Source: Sipunculus nudus
Lineage: Eukaryota; Annelida; Sipuncula; Golfingiida; Sipunculidae
Reading direction: 5' to 3'
DNA length: 64,000 nucleotides
Assembly (NCBI GenBank): GCA_026874595.1
Contig: CM049320.1
Coordinates: forward strand, 14,387,488-14,451,487
The notes under the pieces were generated by a model. The model made no database searches. It was not told the origin of the DNA and worked only from the letters and a program-made list of their open reading frames with translations. The stretch's first letter is position 1; each line of letters begins with the position of its first letter. Below, piece by piece: positions 36,439 through 49,230 of this stretch. Both the position numbers and the translations under genes were made by a program.

Positions 36439-38703
36439 GATATTCGGTACTACACGCGTCTAAATTGTACTAGCTTACTGATCTCCACCACGTCAGAAGC
36501 CAGTTTATGCTTCAGGTGGTAATCTGCAGACCGTGACGGTGACGTTACTCAACCAAGGCAGAAGCACATCGACGTTAAAGTAAAGACAATTCCACTCTCA
36601 AGTCCGTTGGAGAGGTATTCCACCCAGGAACATCGGCCTTCAACCCACTAGACACTGACGACCGTCACACTACCCCAATTAGCGCGCTGACCTAGCCCTT
36701 CCTTTTCTTGCTTCCCTCATTCAAGCTGATATATCAATGCTGTATTCACACTTTCTGTCTGTCCTCGGTCTATCATTTGATGGCAAGAATACAAATATAA
36801 CTGAACACGCCTCCAGAGACAAAGTATGAAAATTCAAGTAAACAGGTGCGCTGACTTTGAAGTCTACCATATAAATGTAACCAAAAGAACCTGTCCAAAT
36901 CCACGTTGACATGAAACAACGCTCTATAACGTCATTGACCTGATCCTCAAACATGACACTTGGGTAACCTTAACCTACGTAACCATCCATATCTGATACA
37001 GCATATTAATATGATAAATGAGTCAAAACTCTCTAATGACGACAATAACCATTGAGATCTATAGATACACATAATTCCCGGGTCTTTTTCATCCAATAGT
37101 TCGACGTATCGACACTACACGTAAAGTCCCCAAAGCACCACTAGACGGAACTTGCACAAAGCACCAAAACCGCTGGTCACATGACCATCGGGCACGACAG
37201 GTGAAATGTTCACCTGTGTGATTGTGGTTTACGCAATATATACTAAACACAAGCACCCGTCGGACCGATCCCTGGTGAAACACTGTCTCTTCCTCTCAGA
37301 CAATCACTTCGCTAAAACACAGGCGGACAGGCTAGTAGCCTTTACTGTCGAATCATTCTAAAAAGGTCTGTAAAACACAAAGCCTCCACTGAAGTTCACT
37401 CCGGATAAATCGGATATCTATACACAAACATGCCACAGGTCACTACAATGTTCAAATGCCAGGTGTTAATGTTTGTACTTTCGGTTTTGTTTGGTTGTGC
37501 GGAGTAAATTTTCTGCTCACAGATCTTCCTATTAAAACCACACCGTCTCGTGCAAAGTCCTTTTTGGTGAAATGCAAGACATCCCTATAAGTTTTAAAGA
37601 CAAGTGGACTATTGATGGGCTGTGCGAAACCACAATATGTCGTTTCAGGAATGTATTGTATGAAAGACCTTCCCACTCCACTGATTAATCTGTCGTTCTT
37701 AACCCCGAGCAGATTTAACATATTTGCCATGTACCCGTCGGTTTCTTAAACGTGTAACTTGATGTTTTAATGGAGGAGAAGGGATTATTAACACTCCGCC
37801 AATCTATGAAAATCTTCAATATTTTTGTGGAAAAAAATCTTTGCCTATATCCTGACTGAAGGTGAAAACTTCGTTTTACAGGGGAGCCTTATTGAACTCA
37901 TTTAAAACAGCTACACGTCACTAGAACATTAGAAAGGAACCACCGTCTCATTGTTGGGATACAATTCACCCAAAATCGTAAAGATTGCATAAAAAGCCCT
38001 CATAAGATACATGATTGTCCTGTTGGTTGGGCCTAAAAGTAGGGCGAATATTTGACGAGATATGTGTTTGAATGCCGGACTAGCATTCCTATTTGTTAAT
38101 GAAAGACCTATAGTATCTAGTGCGAAGCTTGTATCTGTGTCACATATAGCATTGTACACAATATGCCACCGATGTTATTTTAAACGTCCTTCTATCCAAC
38201 TACATTGTTAAGGCGATATTCGTTGGTAGTCCTTATGTACAAGCAAATCTTTGTAGGTATTTACTTTCTCTTTGTTCTTGCTTTCTGATCACAATAGCAG
38301 GACCAGAACAACATAGCCGGATTCCGAAACGTTACGTAATCAAGCAAACGTCCTGCCATCCAGAACCCTGGTTATATTACCTGGTGCCATCCATTTGCAT
38401 TGCGCTGCTTTTTCCAGCCAGGTATTTCGAACGTCTTTCAACAATTGTGTTCAGTTTATTTAAACGTTCTTAAAAGTCAGCATTTCCTTCAAACAAAGAG
38501 ACAGCCAATTCCGTTTAGACTGCAGTTGTATATGTCAAATACAGATCCATAAAAGACACATTACCACATCAGACGTTCCCTTGTTCTGTATGAATTAATT
38601 TAAAAAAACAAAGTTTTCGATTTCTTCAACTGATTCATCATTGCGTCATGTGTTGCCATTGAAGGCTCAGAAAAATTTGCCAACCACACATATACCTTCA
38701 GGC
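36439..38703. repeat. Array monomer 8 (long, 2265 bp)
   Basis: Long monomer diverged from monomers 4 and 6 by a few percent; it retains the 92-codon frame at 37452-37730. Confidence 0.88.
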
Positions 38704-40224
38704 GATATTCGGTACTACACGCGTGTAAATTGTCCTAGCTTACCGAACTCCACCACGTCAGAAGCCCGTTGATGTTTCAGATTCCACTCTCAAGTCCATA
38801 AGAGAGGTATCGGTCGTGATCTGCAGACCCTGGCGTTCACTCAACCACGGCAGAAACACATCGACGTTAAAGTAAAGACAATTCCACTCTCGAGTCCGTT
38901 GGATAGGTATTCCATCCAGGAACATTGGCCTTCAACCCACTAGACACTGACGACCGTCAGACTACCCCTACTGCGCGCTGACCTGGCCCTTCCTTTCTTG
39001 CTTCCCTCGTTCAAGCTGATATATCCATGCTGAATTCACACCTCCTGACTGTCCTCGGTCTATCATTCGATGGCAAGAATACAAATATAACTGTACTCGC
39101 CTACAGAGAAAAAGTATGAACATTCAAGCAAACAGGTGCGCTGACTTTAAAGTCCACCGTATTAATCGAATCAAAAGAACCGGTCCAAATCCACGTTGAC
39201 ATGAAACAACGCTCAATGCATTACGACGTCATTGACCTCAACCCAAAACATGACACTTGGGTAACCTTAACCTACGTTACCATCCATATCTGATATAGCA
39301 AATTAATTTAATAAATGTGTCACAACTCTCTACTGACGACAATAACCATTGCTTGATACACACAATTTCCGGGTCCTTTTTCCTCCGGAAGTTCGATGTA
39401 TCGAAACTACACGTAATGTCCCCAAAGCACCGCTAGACTGAACTTGCACAAAGTACCAAAACCGCTGGTCACGTGACCATCGCGCACGACAGGTGATATG
39501 TTCACCTGTGTAATTGGGGTTTACGCAATATATACTAAACACAAACACCCGTCGGACCAATCACTGGTGTGACACAGTCTCTCCCTCTCAGGCAATCACT
39601 TCGCTAAAACACAGGCGGACAGGCTAGTAGCCTTTACTGTCGAATCACTCTGAAAAGGTCTGTAAAACACGAAGCCTCCACTGAAGTTCACTCTGGATAA
39701 ATCGGATATCTATACGCAAACATGCTACAGCTCACGACAATGTTCAAATGCAAGGTGTTATTGTTTGTACTTTCGGTCTCATTTGATTGTGCGGAGTAAA
39801 TTTTCTCCTCCCAGATCTTCGTATTAAAACCACACCGTCTCGTGCAAAGTCCTTTATGGTGTAATGCAAGACATCCCTATCAGTTTTAGGGAAAGTGGAC
39901 CATTGGTGGGCCGTGCGAAAACACAATATGTCGTTTCAGGAATGTACTGTATGAAAGACCTTCCCTCTCCACTGATTAATCTGTCGTTCTTAACCCCGGG
40001 CAGATTTGACATCTTTGCCATGTGCCCCGTCGGTTTCTTAAACGTGTAAATTTATGTTTTAATGGAGGAGAAGGAATGATTAACACTCCACCAATCTATG
40101 AAAATTTCCAATATTATTGTTAAAAATGCTTTGCCCCAATCCTGACTGATGGTGAATACTTCGTTTTCGATTTCATCGCCTGATTCGTCATTGCGTCATG
40201 TGTTGCCATCGAAGGCTGAAAAGA
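38704..40224. repeat. Array monomer 9, terminal, internally deleted (1521 bp)
   Basis: Follows the long-monomer sequence to about 40160, where acttcgtttt joins ttcgatttcatc. That omits about 740 bp (compare 37872-38615) across a short shared gtttt stretch. It then ends at the phase boundary and passes into older, diverged sequence. Confidence 0.85.
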
Positions 40225-42350
40225 TGTCCCCAACCACAAATATAAATGAAGGGTAAATGCAAACTGTCTGTGAAAAAGTTACACAGTTACACTTTGGCAG
40301 ACAAGGCAATTATGAAATATAAAAATTTACTGCAAAAAGTTCATTAAGTGAACGTACACCCATATCTTAAAATACATGTTTTCGAAAATGTTTGCGATTC
40401 CGACTTCCTGACAAAATTCTAATATGACATATTCTTTCACGTTACCTCGTTTAAAATACGAGTCATTTCAACAGAGAAAATTTCATAACAAAATATGCCC
40501 TTTCCCAATGCTAAAATATTGTAATACTGATTTTAGCATAAAAATGATAGCACAAAATAATGATAAATTTACGGTGGCTGGTATATAGGACATACAAAAG
40601 TTTTATTTTTATCTTGTTGTCATGATTTTCGACATGGACTTGGTTTGCATGTCAACAATTCCTTCACATATTCCTCTGGACTCATTACCGTGCCAGTGAT
40701 GGCCCAGACAGTCAGTCTGTTGAAGCACAAGTTATCATGTGGACGGATACATAACCCTTCAAGAATAAATATTCCTTGCTCAAGGAAGATCATTTTTGAA
40801 AGTCCCCCACCATGAGGACCTTTAACCATCGAAGCACGGTTGAATACCTTCATTGTCTGTTCACAATTTGGAGGGAAATTTCTGTAAATTCTTGTAATCT
40901 CATGATATTTTTGGCTTTTTTTGTACTATCTGTTTGATATGGTTGTGATAAGTAAATTTTCGTGTTTAACTCACACTATTTTGATTAAAGTCCTTTGTGG
41001 TGTTATGCAAGACTTCCCTGTAAGTTTAAGAGAAAAGTTGACTAATGGTGGGATGCGTGAAACCATAATATGTCGTTTCAGAATTTTTTTGTTTGAAAGT
41101 CTTTCTCACACAACTAACAAAACTGTCGTTTTTAACCCCTGAGAAGATGTAACATCTTTGCCGTTTATCCGTCGGTTTCTAAAACGGGTAACCTGATGTT
41201 TTTTATGGAGGAGAAGGAATGGATAACACGCCGACAATCTATGAAATCTTTAATTATTTTTTGTGAAAAAAGTGTTGGCCCAATCCTGATTGATAGTTAA
41301 ACTTATGTTTAACAGCGGATCGAGCCTTATTTATCCCATTTAATAAAGTAATCTTCACGTCACTTACACATCCAGAGGTGATCCCATTGATACTGTTTGG
41401 ATACAATTCACCCAAAAAATTAAAAAGTGCATTTAAAGCCACCACGAGATAGGTCATTGTCCTGTTGGTTGAATGTAAAAGTAGGACGAATATTTGACGG
41501 GATTTGTGTTTGAATGTCGGACTAATATTCAAAATTGTGCCTGAAAGACCTAAAGTAATCAGTGCGAGGCTTTATTTGTTTCACACAAAGGATTGTACAT
41601 AATATGCGACCGATGAATTTTTACATCGCCTTTTATCCAACTACATTGTTAAGGGGACGTGATCCATTGGTAACACTTATGTACAGGTAAATTTTTGTCG
41701 TTATTTACTTTCTCTTCGTTCTTGCTCCTTAATCATGATAGCGGGACTAGGACAACATGGCCGGATTCTGTAACATTACTTAAATAAGCAAAAGTCATGC
41801 CATCTGGTACCGTGGCTAAATAACCGGGTGCCGTCAATTTTGAACTAGCTGCCTAATCCAGCCAGGTGTATCGAAATTTTTCAACAACTTTGTTCAATTC
41901 ATTTAAACATTCTTAAAGGTCACAATTTTCCTCAACCTAGGAGACGGCCGATTTCTTTTCTAGCACAGTTATATATTTCATATACACACCCATTGAAGAA
42001 ACATTACCAACACAGAGTTTTTCCATGTACTGTGTGAATTAATTTAAAAATCCAAGTTTTGGATTTCTTCAACTGATTCGTCATTGCGTCAGATATTGCC
42101 ACTGTAGGCTGAGAATAAGTCACCCAATCACACATATACCTGAAGGGTAAAAGAAAACTGCATTTACACTAGTTACCCTTTAAAATTCAAGGCAATTATA
42201 AAATAAAATATATTAACTGTGTACACAAAGTTCATCAAGTGAACTTACACCAATATCTTTAAATACATGTTTTGAAAACTATTTTGTAAACCCGACTTCT
42301 TGCCAACATTCTGATGTGGAATATTTTTCCCGTTACCGTATAGTACATCA
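40225..42350. repeat. Older diverged relative of the array monomer
   Basis: From about 40960 to 42140 the sequence aligns colinearly with the array (cctttgtggtgttatgcaag, accgtcggtttct-like, actacattgttaagg, tcaactgattcgtcattgcg), but at far lower similarity. The flanking stretch 40235-40460 recurs at 42140-42340 (gaagggtaaa, aaggcaatta, agttcatcaagtgaac and so on), so an ancient unit of about 1.9 kb was itself tandem here. It supports growth of the young array from one end of an older repeat domain. Confidence 0.75.
40620..40890 (-). other. Candidate terminal exon (unrecognised protein)
   Basis: Minus strand: a ttacag acceptor-like site near 40882 is followed by an open frame through NFPPNCEQTMKVFNRAS, SPEEYVKELLTCKPS and CRKS to a TGA at 40620-40622. 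About a dozen bases later comes AATAAA. Acceptor, open frame, stop and poly(A) signal in the right order suggest a last exon, but each is easy to find by chance in AT-rich DNA. The sequence lies outside the segment shared with the young array. No family was recognised. Confidence 0.25.
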
Positions 42351-43790
42351 TTAAATTTTGGCCGAAATCATCGTTTCATAAACATGTCATATAAAACCTT
42401 GTTTTGTTTATTAGGTCCCCGCCTGAATGAGCGGATGCACTACATCAAACAAAGTTATGTGAAATATTTTGTGATTCAGCTGAGTGTCATTAATTGTTGT
42501 ATCTGCTCTTGCTTGAAATATATCTGCGCTCGATGGTAAACAAAACTCTGTGACCTGGCACCTGACAGAAGGCAACAGCATTGCAGTAGGGAATACTTCT
42601 GGGGCTATTCTGATGACCAACACGTCAGGAGATTCTGGATCGTGTAAGCTGACCCACCCTCACTGTCGTGCCGTACACAGACTGCAGCTCATAAAAGTCA
42701 AGTGAGTATTCTTTGGCTGATAAAAAATACCTCATTCCCAAAAGGACATACACTGTTACTAATAGTTATATCATAACAATAAATAATAAAAAGCTTGGCT
42801 AAGTATTTAATACTGTGTTAATTGTTACAAAAGAAAGTTAATTTTGAAAAATTGTTGGAAAGATTAATTCTGAAGTGCTTTTCTGGTAGGCACATATTCA
42901 GGATGTTGAGTTACTTGGTTCCTCAGTTGAGTGACTTTTATTTGTGGAATTTTAATGACCCCTTTTGGGTAAAAAAGTCAATCATCATGAATTTGGAAAA
43001 CCCTGCTAGAGAGCCAATGCTTTGTAAAACATGTATCTGTAAATCTGTTTAAAGTGGAAAAACACTTTTTGGACCAAACCCAAATCTTCAAATTTTAGTA
43101 GTATCTACTAAATATGCTGATAAATGCATAAAAGTTCAGATGACTGAAGGGCTGGTAACAGAGACCTTGCTAAAAACTTGAAAATGCATGATTATGTGCA
43201 TGAAAGGACCTGAAATAAGGAAATTTCCAAATTCTCCACCTGTGTGCTTTCTTGTTGTATTCAGTACCTTTCACCTTGCTTCGTGATGGGTGGACTGTAG
43301 AGTGGTTGTTACAGAGTTAAGATATAATACAGAGATAATATGAGGTATGTCATGATGTTTTATCAAAATTTAGTAAAGAAAGACATACCAAGCTTTTAGC
43401 TCAGCTGACTGACTGTGAAAAGTTGCACTGCTCCTTGGCTGAGTTTAAACTCGTGACCTTCTGGCTTTGAGTCCTGTGTGGTATCCCTGGACCACATAAT
43501 CTGTTCTGAGATATCAAGTTCGTTAACCAGAAGGCAGAGGGCACCAAATGTAAATGACAAAACGCTCTACTCAGAATTACCAGCCTAAGCTGTGTCTGCT
43601 AGGTTTCGGAGTTTTTTTTTCAGAAGTCACATGCAAAAAAAATTAACCTGTTGCCGATATGATGATGTTATGAAGACAATCTAAAAATCCAAACTAAGAT
43701 GGCCGCTAATGCAGGGAAACATTTTTACAACAAAATTTCAGCCAAGTTAATTAATCTTTTATGAAATAATACGAAAATGTAAATTCTAAA
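42350..43790. other. Intergenic, no gene recognised
   Basis: Includes open frames at 42411-42623 (minus) and 42822-43052 (plus) without family signature. At 43394-43412 it contains tagctcagctgactgactg, the reversed end motif of the dispersed repeats found at 60.3 and 61.0 kb, marking an inverted copy of that repeat family. Confidence 0.4.
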
Positions 43791-45710
43791 GCTAAGACTA
43801 CATAAAAATGAGATACAAAAACTCCAATATGTGAATAACTAATGCATTGATTTCCATGATTCTCTGCATGCCTATTGATCATATGGAGTGTTTCAGCAGT
43901 TCCTGTAGACTGGTGGTACCACCTGTATGTTTTCGAATTATAACACATCGTGTGCCCCAAAAATCTTCTTACTTCTTATCTGAAGAGGCCCATGAAAGTC
44001 TTCATAGGTCTCTGCTACCCATATCTCTCGAGCTATGGGCTCGTCAGTACCCCCAAGTATACTTAAAAATGTGATACAAAAAACTCCAGTAAATAACTAG
44101 TGCACTGATTTAGCATGAAGATCCCTCGTAATCGCCACCTACAATACTTTCATTTTACTTACATTTACCATCTGTTTATCTTAGTGGTTCCTCAATTTAT
44201 TGGGTTGATATTTTGCATGTTCATAGATCCTCGAAACCTCCATCTCATAAACAAGACGTGCGGTGGGATCTGCTGTCGTTTTCGCCTGGCGGCCATCCGT
44301 ATATTTGCTTTTGGCAAAAATTGCTCACCTCTGAAGAGTGGTTCAAGGTATTGGTCTGAAATTTGGCATGTCCATCCATCTTCTAAAATTTTCTCGTAAA
44401 CCAGAAAGATGGCCCCGCTTCCTTCCTGTGTTTGTAGAATAAATAATTGGTCTTATCTTTGGAGTGGTTCGCCGTATTGGTCTGAAATTGTCCATGTCCA
44501 TATATCTTGGGCTCCTCCACATTTTACTTAAGACTGGAGGCGCTATCTGCAATCGCTTTTCCGTGGCTTCCATCCATACATGTGCTGTGGGTGAAAATTG
44601 CTCATATCATTTGGTGTGGTTCAAGGTATTGGTCTGACATTTAGCATGTCGATCCGTCTTAAAGAGTATTCTGGTAAACCAAAGGTGGCGCCAGGTGTTT
44701 TTGTTGAATAAATTAATGTCCTTTTCTAAGAGTTTTTGATGACTATAAACAAGAGTAGTGTGACATACCACTTAATCCATCCCTCACTTCGCCCATACCA
44801 CTCTTAAATTCGGTGGATCAGGTCGCTTGTCGACTAACCGTTTTCTAGTTAAAAATGTAATACAAAAACTCCAGTATCTGAATAACTAATGCACTGATGG
44901 CCATGATACTTTGCATGTATATCGATCATGGAGTGTTTTATAAGTTCCTGAAGACTGGAGGCGCCATCCTAATACTTTTTTCATTACATAGGCATTCTTT
45001 TTCTCTATTGATAAGAACTTCAAATGAAGTTGTCATATGTTAACACGACACAAACTCTAATCGCTGAGCCTAGAATCTTCTAACTTATTATCCAGGGAGA
45101 ATAATAATAAATCTTCTTGGAAACCTGAAATCAGGTCTCTGTTGCTCATATTCCTTGAGGTATAAGGCTCGTAATAACCCCCGAGAATAAATAAAATTTA
45201 ATACAAAATCTCCAGTATCTGAATAACTTGTGCCTCGATAGCCATGATTCTTTGGATATATATATGGAGTGTTACTGTTTTATCAGTTCCTGCAGACTAT
45301 TGGCACTACCTGTATTTTTTCCCAAATTGTTAGGCATTTGTTTTCTAATTTTGAGACCAACAAATGAAATGGTCATCTGTCAAAATGCCTACTGTAACCC
45401 ATTTCTAAAGACAATTTACAAAGTTCATGATTTTTTTCACTCTGGCAGTCATTTTGCTCATTGTTCAACGTTTCTTAAATTCAGCTGATCGTCATGGCCC
45501 ATGGGCCACTAGTTTACTTCTTGATCACCTACGTTCATGCACAGATATTCATAGAGTGAACATTCACCCCTGGGGCTCTTGTTTAAGTAAAACATATCTT
45601 GTCCTTAGTAATATTATATTCGAAACGTTTCCACCAGGTACTTGGAAGAATAAAAAAAAAACTGGCGACCTTGACTTAATCTTTAAAATGAGAAATATTA
45701 TCTCATAGCA
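43790..45710. repeat. Diverged tandem/dispersed repeats (atacaaaaactccagtatctg family)
   Basis: Four copies of a unit start near 43808, 44075, 44852 and 45200. Each reads atacaaaa-ctcca-ta--tgaataact-gtgc--tga, then a catgattctttgcat segment, a gagtgtt segment, cagttcctg-agact, and a gcgccacc-like end. A second motif (ggtattggtctgaaatttggcatgtcc) recurs near 44350, 44480 and 44625. Spacing is irregular and divergence high. No coding is supported. Confidence 0.65.
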
Positions 45711-46286
45711 GATCTCGGAATGTTTCATCCGATCAAAGGTACAACAATATGTCCAAAATGTCATTGACCAAAGTTACAGTAGACGTGAGACAAATATTAG
45801 GGCGGGGGGGGGGGGGCAAATACGATGTCACGTCCTTGGAATCTGGAAACCCCTTTGTCCTTTTCCTTGTGTAATTCATTGACATCAATTGGCAGAAGCA
45901 AGTAAGGGGTACAGTTTTTTACCCCACTCTAGTTTATAATTTGGTCAAGAGGGGGCAGTGTTACGAGATCAGCCACACTAAGACAGGGAATTCCAATAAG
46001 AACAGTTTGTTTTGAAGGTTCTTTATAGGGAGTTTCCCCATGGAGTTTGAATGTGAATTTTTCCTAAAGAAGTAGCTGACAGGTTAGTTTATGGTTTTAT
46101 GTGTATGCATTATACAATTCCTCCTCCTATTGATTGTAACTTAGGTCAATAACATTATGGACATATTGTTGTAGTATCACTAGCAATGGTCAAGGACTGT
46201 GTATTGTTGGCTATCTGTTACCATGGCTGTCATTATACCTTATATATGATATCTTGATGTTGTTTGTAGTTTGACCTTCATTTAAG

Positions 46287-46297
46287 TATATATATAT

Positions 46298-46335
<38 letters not shown>
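46287..46335. repeat. (TA)n microsatellite
   Basis: Alternating TA over 49 bp with one interruption (aa at 46310). Confidence 0.95.
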
Positions 46336-46964
46336 TAATTTAGTATTAACTGTATAATGGTATATATGAGGTATACACTGAGTTGTAGATGTGAATAGGC
46401 TTGGAACCAAACATCACTTGTATGATTATTTATAAATATGTAACTTAAATATTGATATAGGCATTCACTTATTTTATAAGTTTACATTGTATATTATATT
46501 GTTCCTAAAAGGTCATAAACTGACCTACGGTTTTACAGGGGTATTTATTTACAGTGCATCTTGAGGCAGGCGACCATCTTAGTCTGGTGCACACCTTAGT
46601 CTAGGATGCTAGATCAACTAGATCACAGCATAAAGAGAGCAGGTTCGTACTAACATATTTTATTTTGTGACTTTTTTAGACTATACTTATATGTGATGAA
46701 TAACAGTGATGATAATGACACATATTTTCATATGTAGCATTATGGTAATGACACATCTAGGTGGCATTCATTTTAGGACTGTGAGGCCATTCGTTTTATA
46801 TGAAGGTCATTATTGTTCATCTGTCGTTATGGCAACTCGACGCCAGAACACCACATTCTTACTGTAAGAGTTGCTTTGATATCATCATATAAACAGAGCA
46901 TTCATTTTTGTCATCACTTAGATATCTTAGCATCTTGGTCACTTGCCACATCTGCACATATTCA

Positions 46965-46966
<2 letters not shown>

Positions 46967-47014
<48 letters not shown>
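46967..47014. repeat. (AT)n microsatellite
   Basis: Twenty-four uninterrupted AT units. Confidence 0.97.
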
Positions 47015-47018
<4 letters not shown>

Positions 47019-47229
47019 TAAAAAAGGATTCACAGTTTGTTGCATATTTGACACAGTTAATTGTAAGTCTAATGACTCGTTTCTTTTGTTTCAGCATCCA
47101 CATGTCACTGCCTATGTAACAATCACAACATAATCTAGTAATAAACTTGTTCTTTAACACCATTTGTCCGTGATTTTTTAAGGAGCCCGGATTACAATAA
47201 AGGCGTACTTCTTTCTCCAACAGGCTGGA

Positions 47230-48165
47230 CATCACTCAATGACCGGAAACTGGAAGAGCTGTTTCTGTGACAACTAGCTGGATAAATGACACGGCATACC
47301 CACTGGGCAGATGGTGAAACCAGCAAATCAATCTAAGCTCATAATGAAAACTGTTTAGCTTTGAAAGCAGAACGTAGTAAATGGACTGGCCAGAGCTGTG
47401 GGAACATGATCCATGCATTGTGTTCGATACATTTGATCTGAACACCGACTCTCATATGGACCGTTCCACCACAATAGGACATGACCTGTAGGACATGACC
47501 GTAACTATAGCGTTTGGGTCAATTATAACATAAGAAAATTAAAACCATACATGTCTTTTGTCATAGCGGTGTTTAGCCCCTCTAACTTAACTTAAGAGGG
47601 TCTATCGACTGTCAGGATGATATGCCCACTAATATCGAGGACTGCAATATTATGAACGTGATACCGCTCATACAGTTGTGAGCTAATACTGTTACTATCT
47701 CTCACCTGAAGACAGCTTGAAAACGTGTCCAAGTTATCTCCTTGATGAGCGTGGTAGGTCAAAGGTTCTGATCTCTGGTCTAGGGTCCTATCGTCTACTT
47801 TAAGTGTTTCGGGTCATCTTAGGACCTGTTTTGAGGCTTCTCCGTCACCGTGTTCACGGCAGTGTAGGATAAAGAGTTTGTTGCCGAAACCTGCACTACT
47901 GAGCAGGCGCTCAAGGAAACGGTATTAAGCTGTTTGCTTGTCCGAGATAGTGTGGTGGAAATCCAGAACCAATTCGCCTGAACTCGATTCATTAGAGTGC
48001 ACAGCTCCTGTTGCCTCAAAGGGACCACAACCATGATCTCGTACATCGCCTACGGAATCAAGAGTCTGAGTTATCTATTAAGGCTGACTGAACTAAGGTT
48101 TCTGTTTCTGACGATGAGTCTTGACCGTTTTGCTTACGCCTGTCAGAGCCTAGGGTTACACACTG
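47230..48165. other. Unassigned segment 3' of the gag-pro remnant
   Basis: No protein family recognised on either strand. Holds one of two direct repeats flanking the remnant (see findings). Confidence 0.35.
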
Positions 48166-48350
48166 GCACTCCAGTGATCCCGACTGAGCCATAATATCCG
48201 AATCTGATTAAGAGTATAACCTACCCTACCTACACTCACTAATGTTTGAACTTAGGCCTTGGCCATCCAGTGAAACCGACTGAGCCAAGGCCTCTGAATC
48301 TGACGAGTATGACCTATCCTGCCTACATTCATTGATATCTGGTGCTCTCT
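48165..48350. repeat. 96-bp tandem repeat in the gag-pro remnant
   Basis: Two units, beginning cgactgagcc at 48181 and 48277, each continue with ctgaatctga-like and cctacctacac-like sequence. A period of 96 is 32 codons, so the repeat is in frame and likely dates from when the element was coding. Confidence 0.7.
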
Positions 48351-49230
48351 TGGATTTGTGAGGTTTTCACCTCCTTGATCGAAGACTTCTGAAGTTCGGA
48401 ACATCCAGTCCTCTGAAGAGCTGGGCGGTGTAATGGCACTGCCAAGAATATCTTCAGTCTCCACAGCCGTTCCTAGGTGGGTTTGTGACTTTATGTAGAC
48501 TGAATGGTTGTTGTCGTTCAGTACGTCAATCTACCCTTGGTCCCTGATTACAGCACTTGTAGGCATCAGGCCCTTCAGGCTGTTCTGGAGCTCAACCACA
48601 TATTTACAGTCCCCACTTGAGTCAACTCTCTAGATCGGAATAGAGGAGAATGACATGGGGGGTATCCGTACATTACCACAGGATGCTACGTCATAAATGC
48701 ATCATGTTTGCCGGACGAGGTCCGTTTCTAACTGTCAGATACAGTTTCATTAGGAAAGATAATACTGTTGGTTTCCAGGTCGATCTTGCAATGCAAAGCT
48801 GCCAGAAAGTCAAGCCCCGGAAGCACTGAATCACTAATGTCGGTCGCATAGACATCCCAGCTGAATTATGACTGTCCGATGCCAATTTCAACACCATCGA
48901 CTCTATAGGCCGGGATGGTTCAGTCCTTTTTTCCAATCCCTCTCAGGGTCACAGCCTTTGAAGGGAAGCTGATTAGGCCTTCTATTAGGCTCATATTCGC
49001 TTTGGTTACTTGAGCAGCACTGTCGACTACTACATGCGTTTCTTATTTGTGAACGATTATAGAGACAATGAGGCTTATGCCCCTGTAGTTCCTATTCCCA
49101 GCTTTGCAGTCTGAACCAAACCTGTCCCCATAGGCCCACACGGTGTTGCAACAATAATTTATTCATCTGGGCTTGCCGCGGTCCTTGTTGAAATCACTGA
49201 CGTTTGCTGTTTTTTTAACAGTTCGACACT
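48180..49230 (-). pseudogene. Decayed gypsy gag-protease fragment
   Basis: Minus strand: a broken zinc knuckle-like stretch (VWAYGDRFGSDCK, about 49135-49095) precedes a retropepsin remnant. The active site reads VVDSAAQV near 49015-49030, then VTLRGIGKK, IPAYRVDGVEIGIG and SVLPGLDFLAALHCKIDLE (about 48815-48760). Stops follow KKD and GQS and precede ETHVV. Past the protease, YIKSQTHLGTAVETEDI (near 48510-48460) matches the linker that precedes RT in many gypsy elements. RT itself is not found. It may belong to the same broad class as the remnant at 13430-15830. Confidence 0.72.

Larger units (their letters stand above)
16881..40224. repeat. Tandem array of about 2-kb monomers with 4.29-kb higher-order repeat
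   Basis: Using the landmark gatattcggtactacacg as phase, copies start at 16881 (variant), 23591, 25856, 27860, 30124, 32150, 34414, 36439 and 38704. Spacings from the second copy on are 2265, 2004, 2264, 2026, 2264, 2025 and 2265, so long and short monomers alternate and the true period is a dimer of 4290 (4268 in the first dimer). GC is higher than the flanks. No gene family is recognised. Frames of 60-92 codons recur only because the DNA is repeated. All copies are in the same orientation. It looks like a satellite or local tandem duplication built by unequal exchange. Confidence 0.93.
45710..47230. other. AT-rich intergenic segment with microsatellites
   Basis: No gene recognised. Contains a 13-G run at 45804-45816 and two (TA)n tracts. 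The 98- and 106-codon frames around 46813-47235 are largely produced by the microsatellite. Confidence 0.6.

Noticed and set aside
16881-40224. CRISPR-like or rDNA-like regular array
   Set aside because: Units are about 2 kb, not short repeats with unique spacers, and no rRNA sequence is recognisable.
43392-43475. tRNA-like A box (tagctcagctg) with a weak B box, suggesting a SINE
   Set aside because: The A-box match is the reversed arm of the palindrome found at 60284-60316 and 61012-61041, and the B box has at least two mismatches. A dispersed repeat end explains it better.
46813-47235. Overlapping open frames of 106 and 98 codons on opposite strands
   Set aside because: Both are carried by the (AT)24 microsatellite, which translates as repeated Ile-Tyr on either strand.
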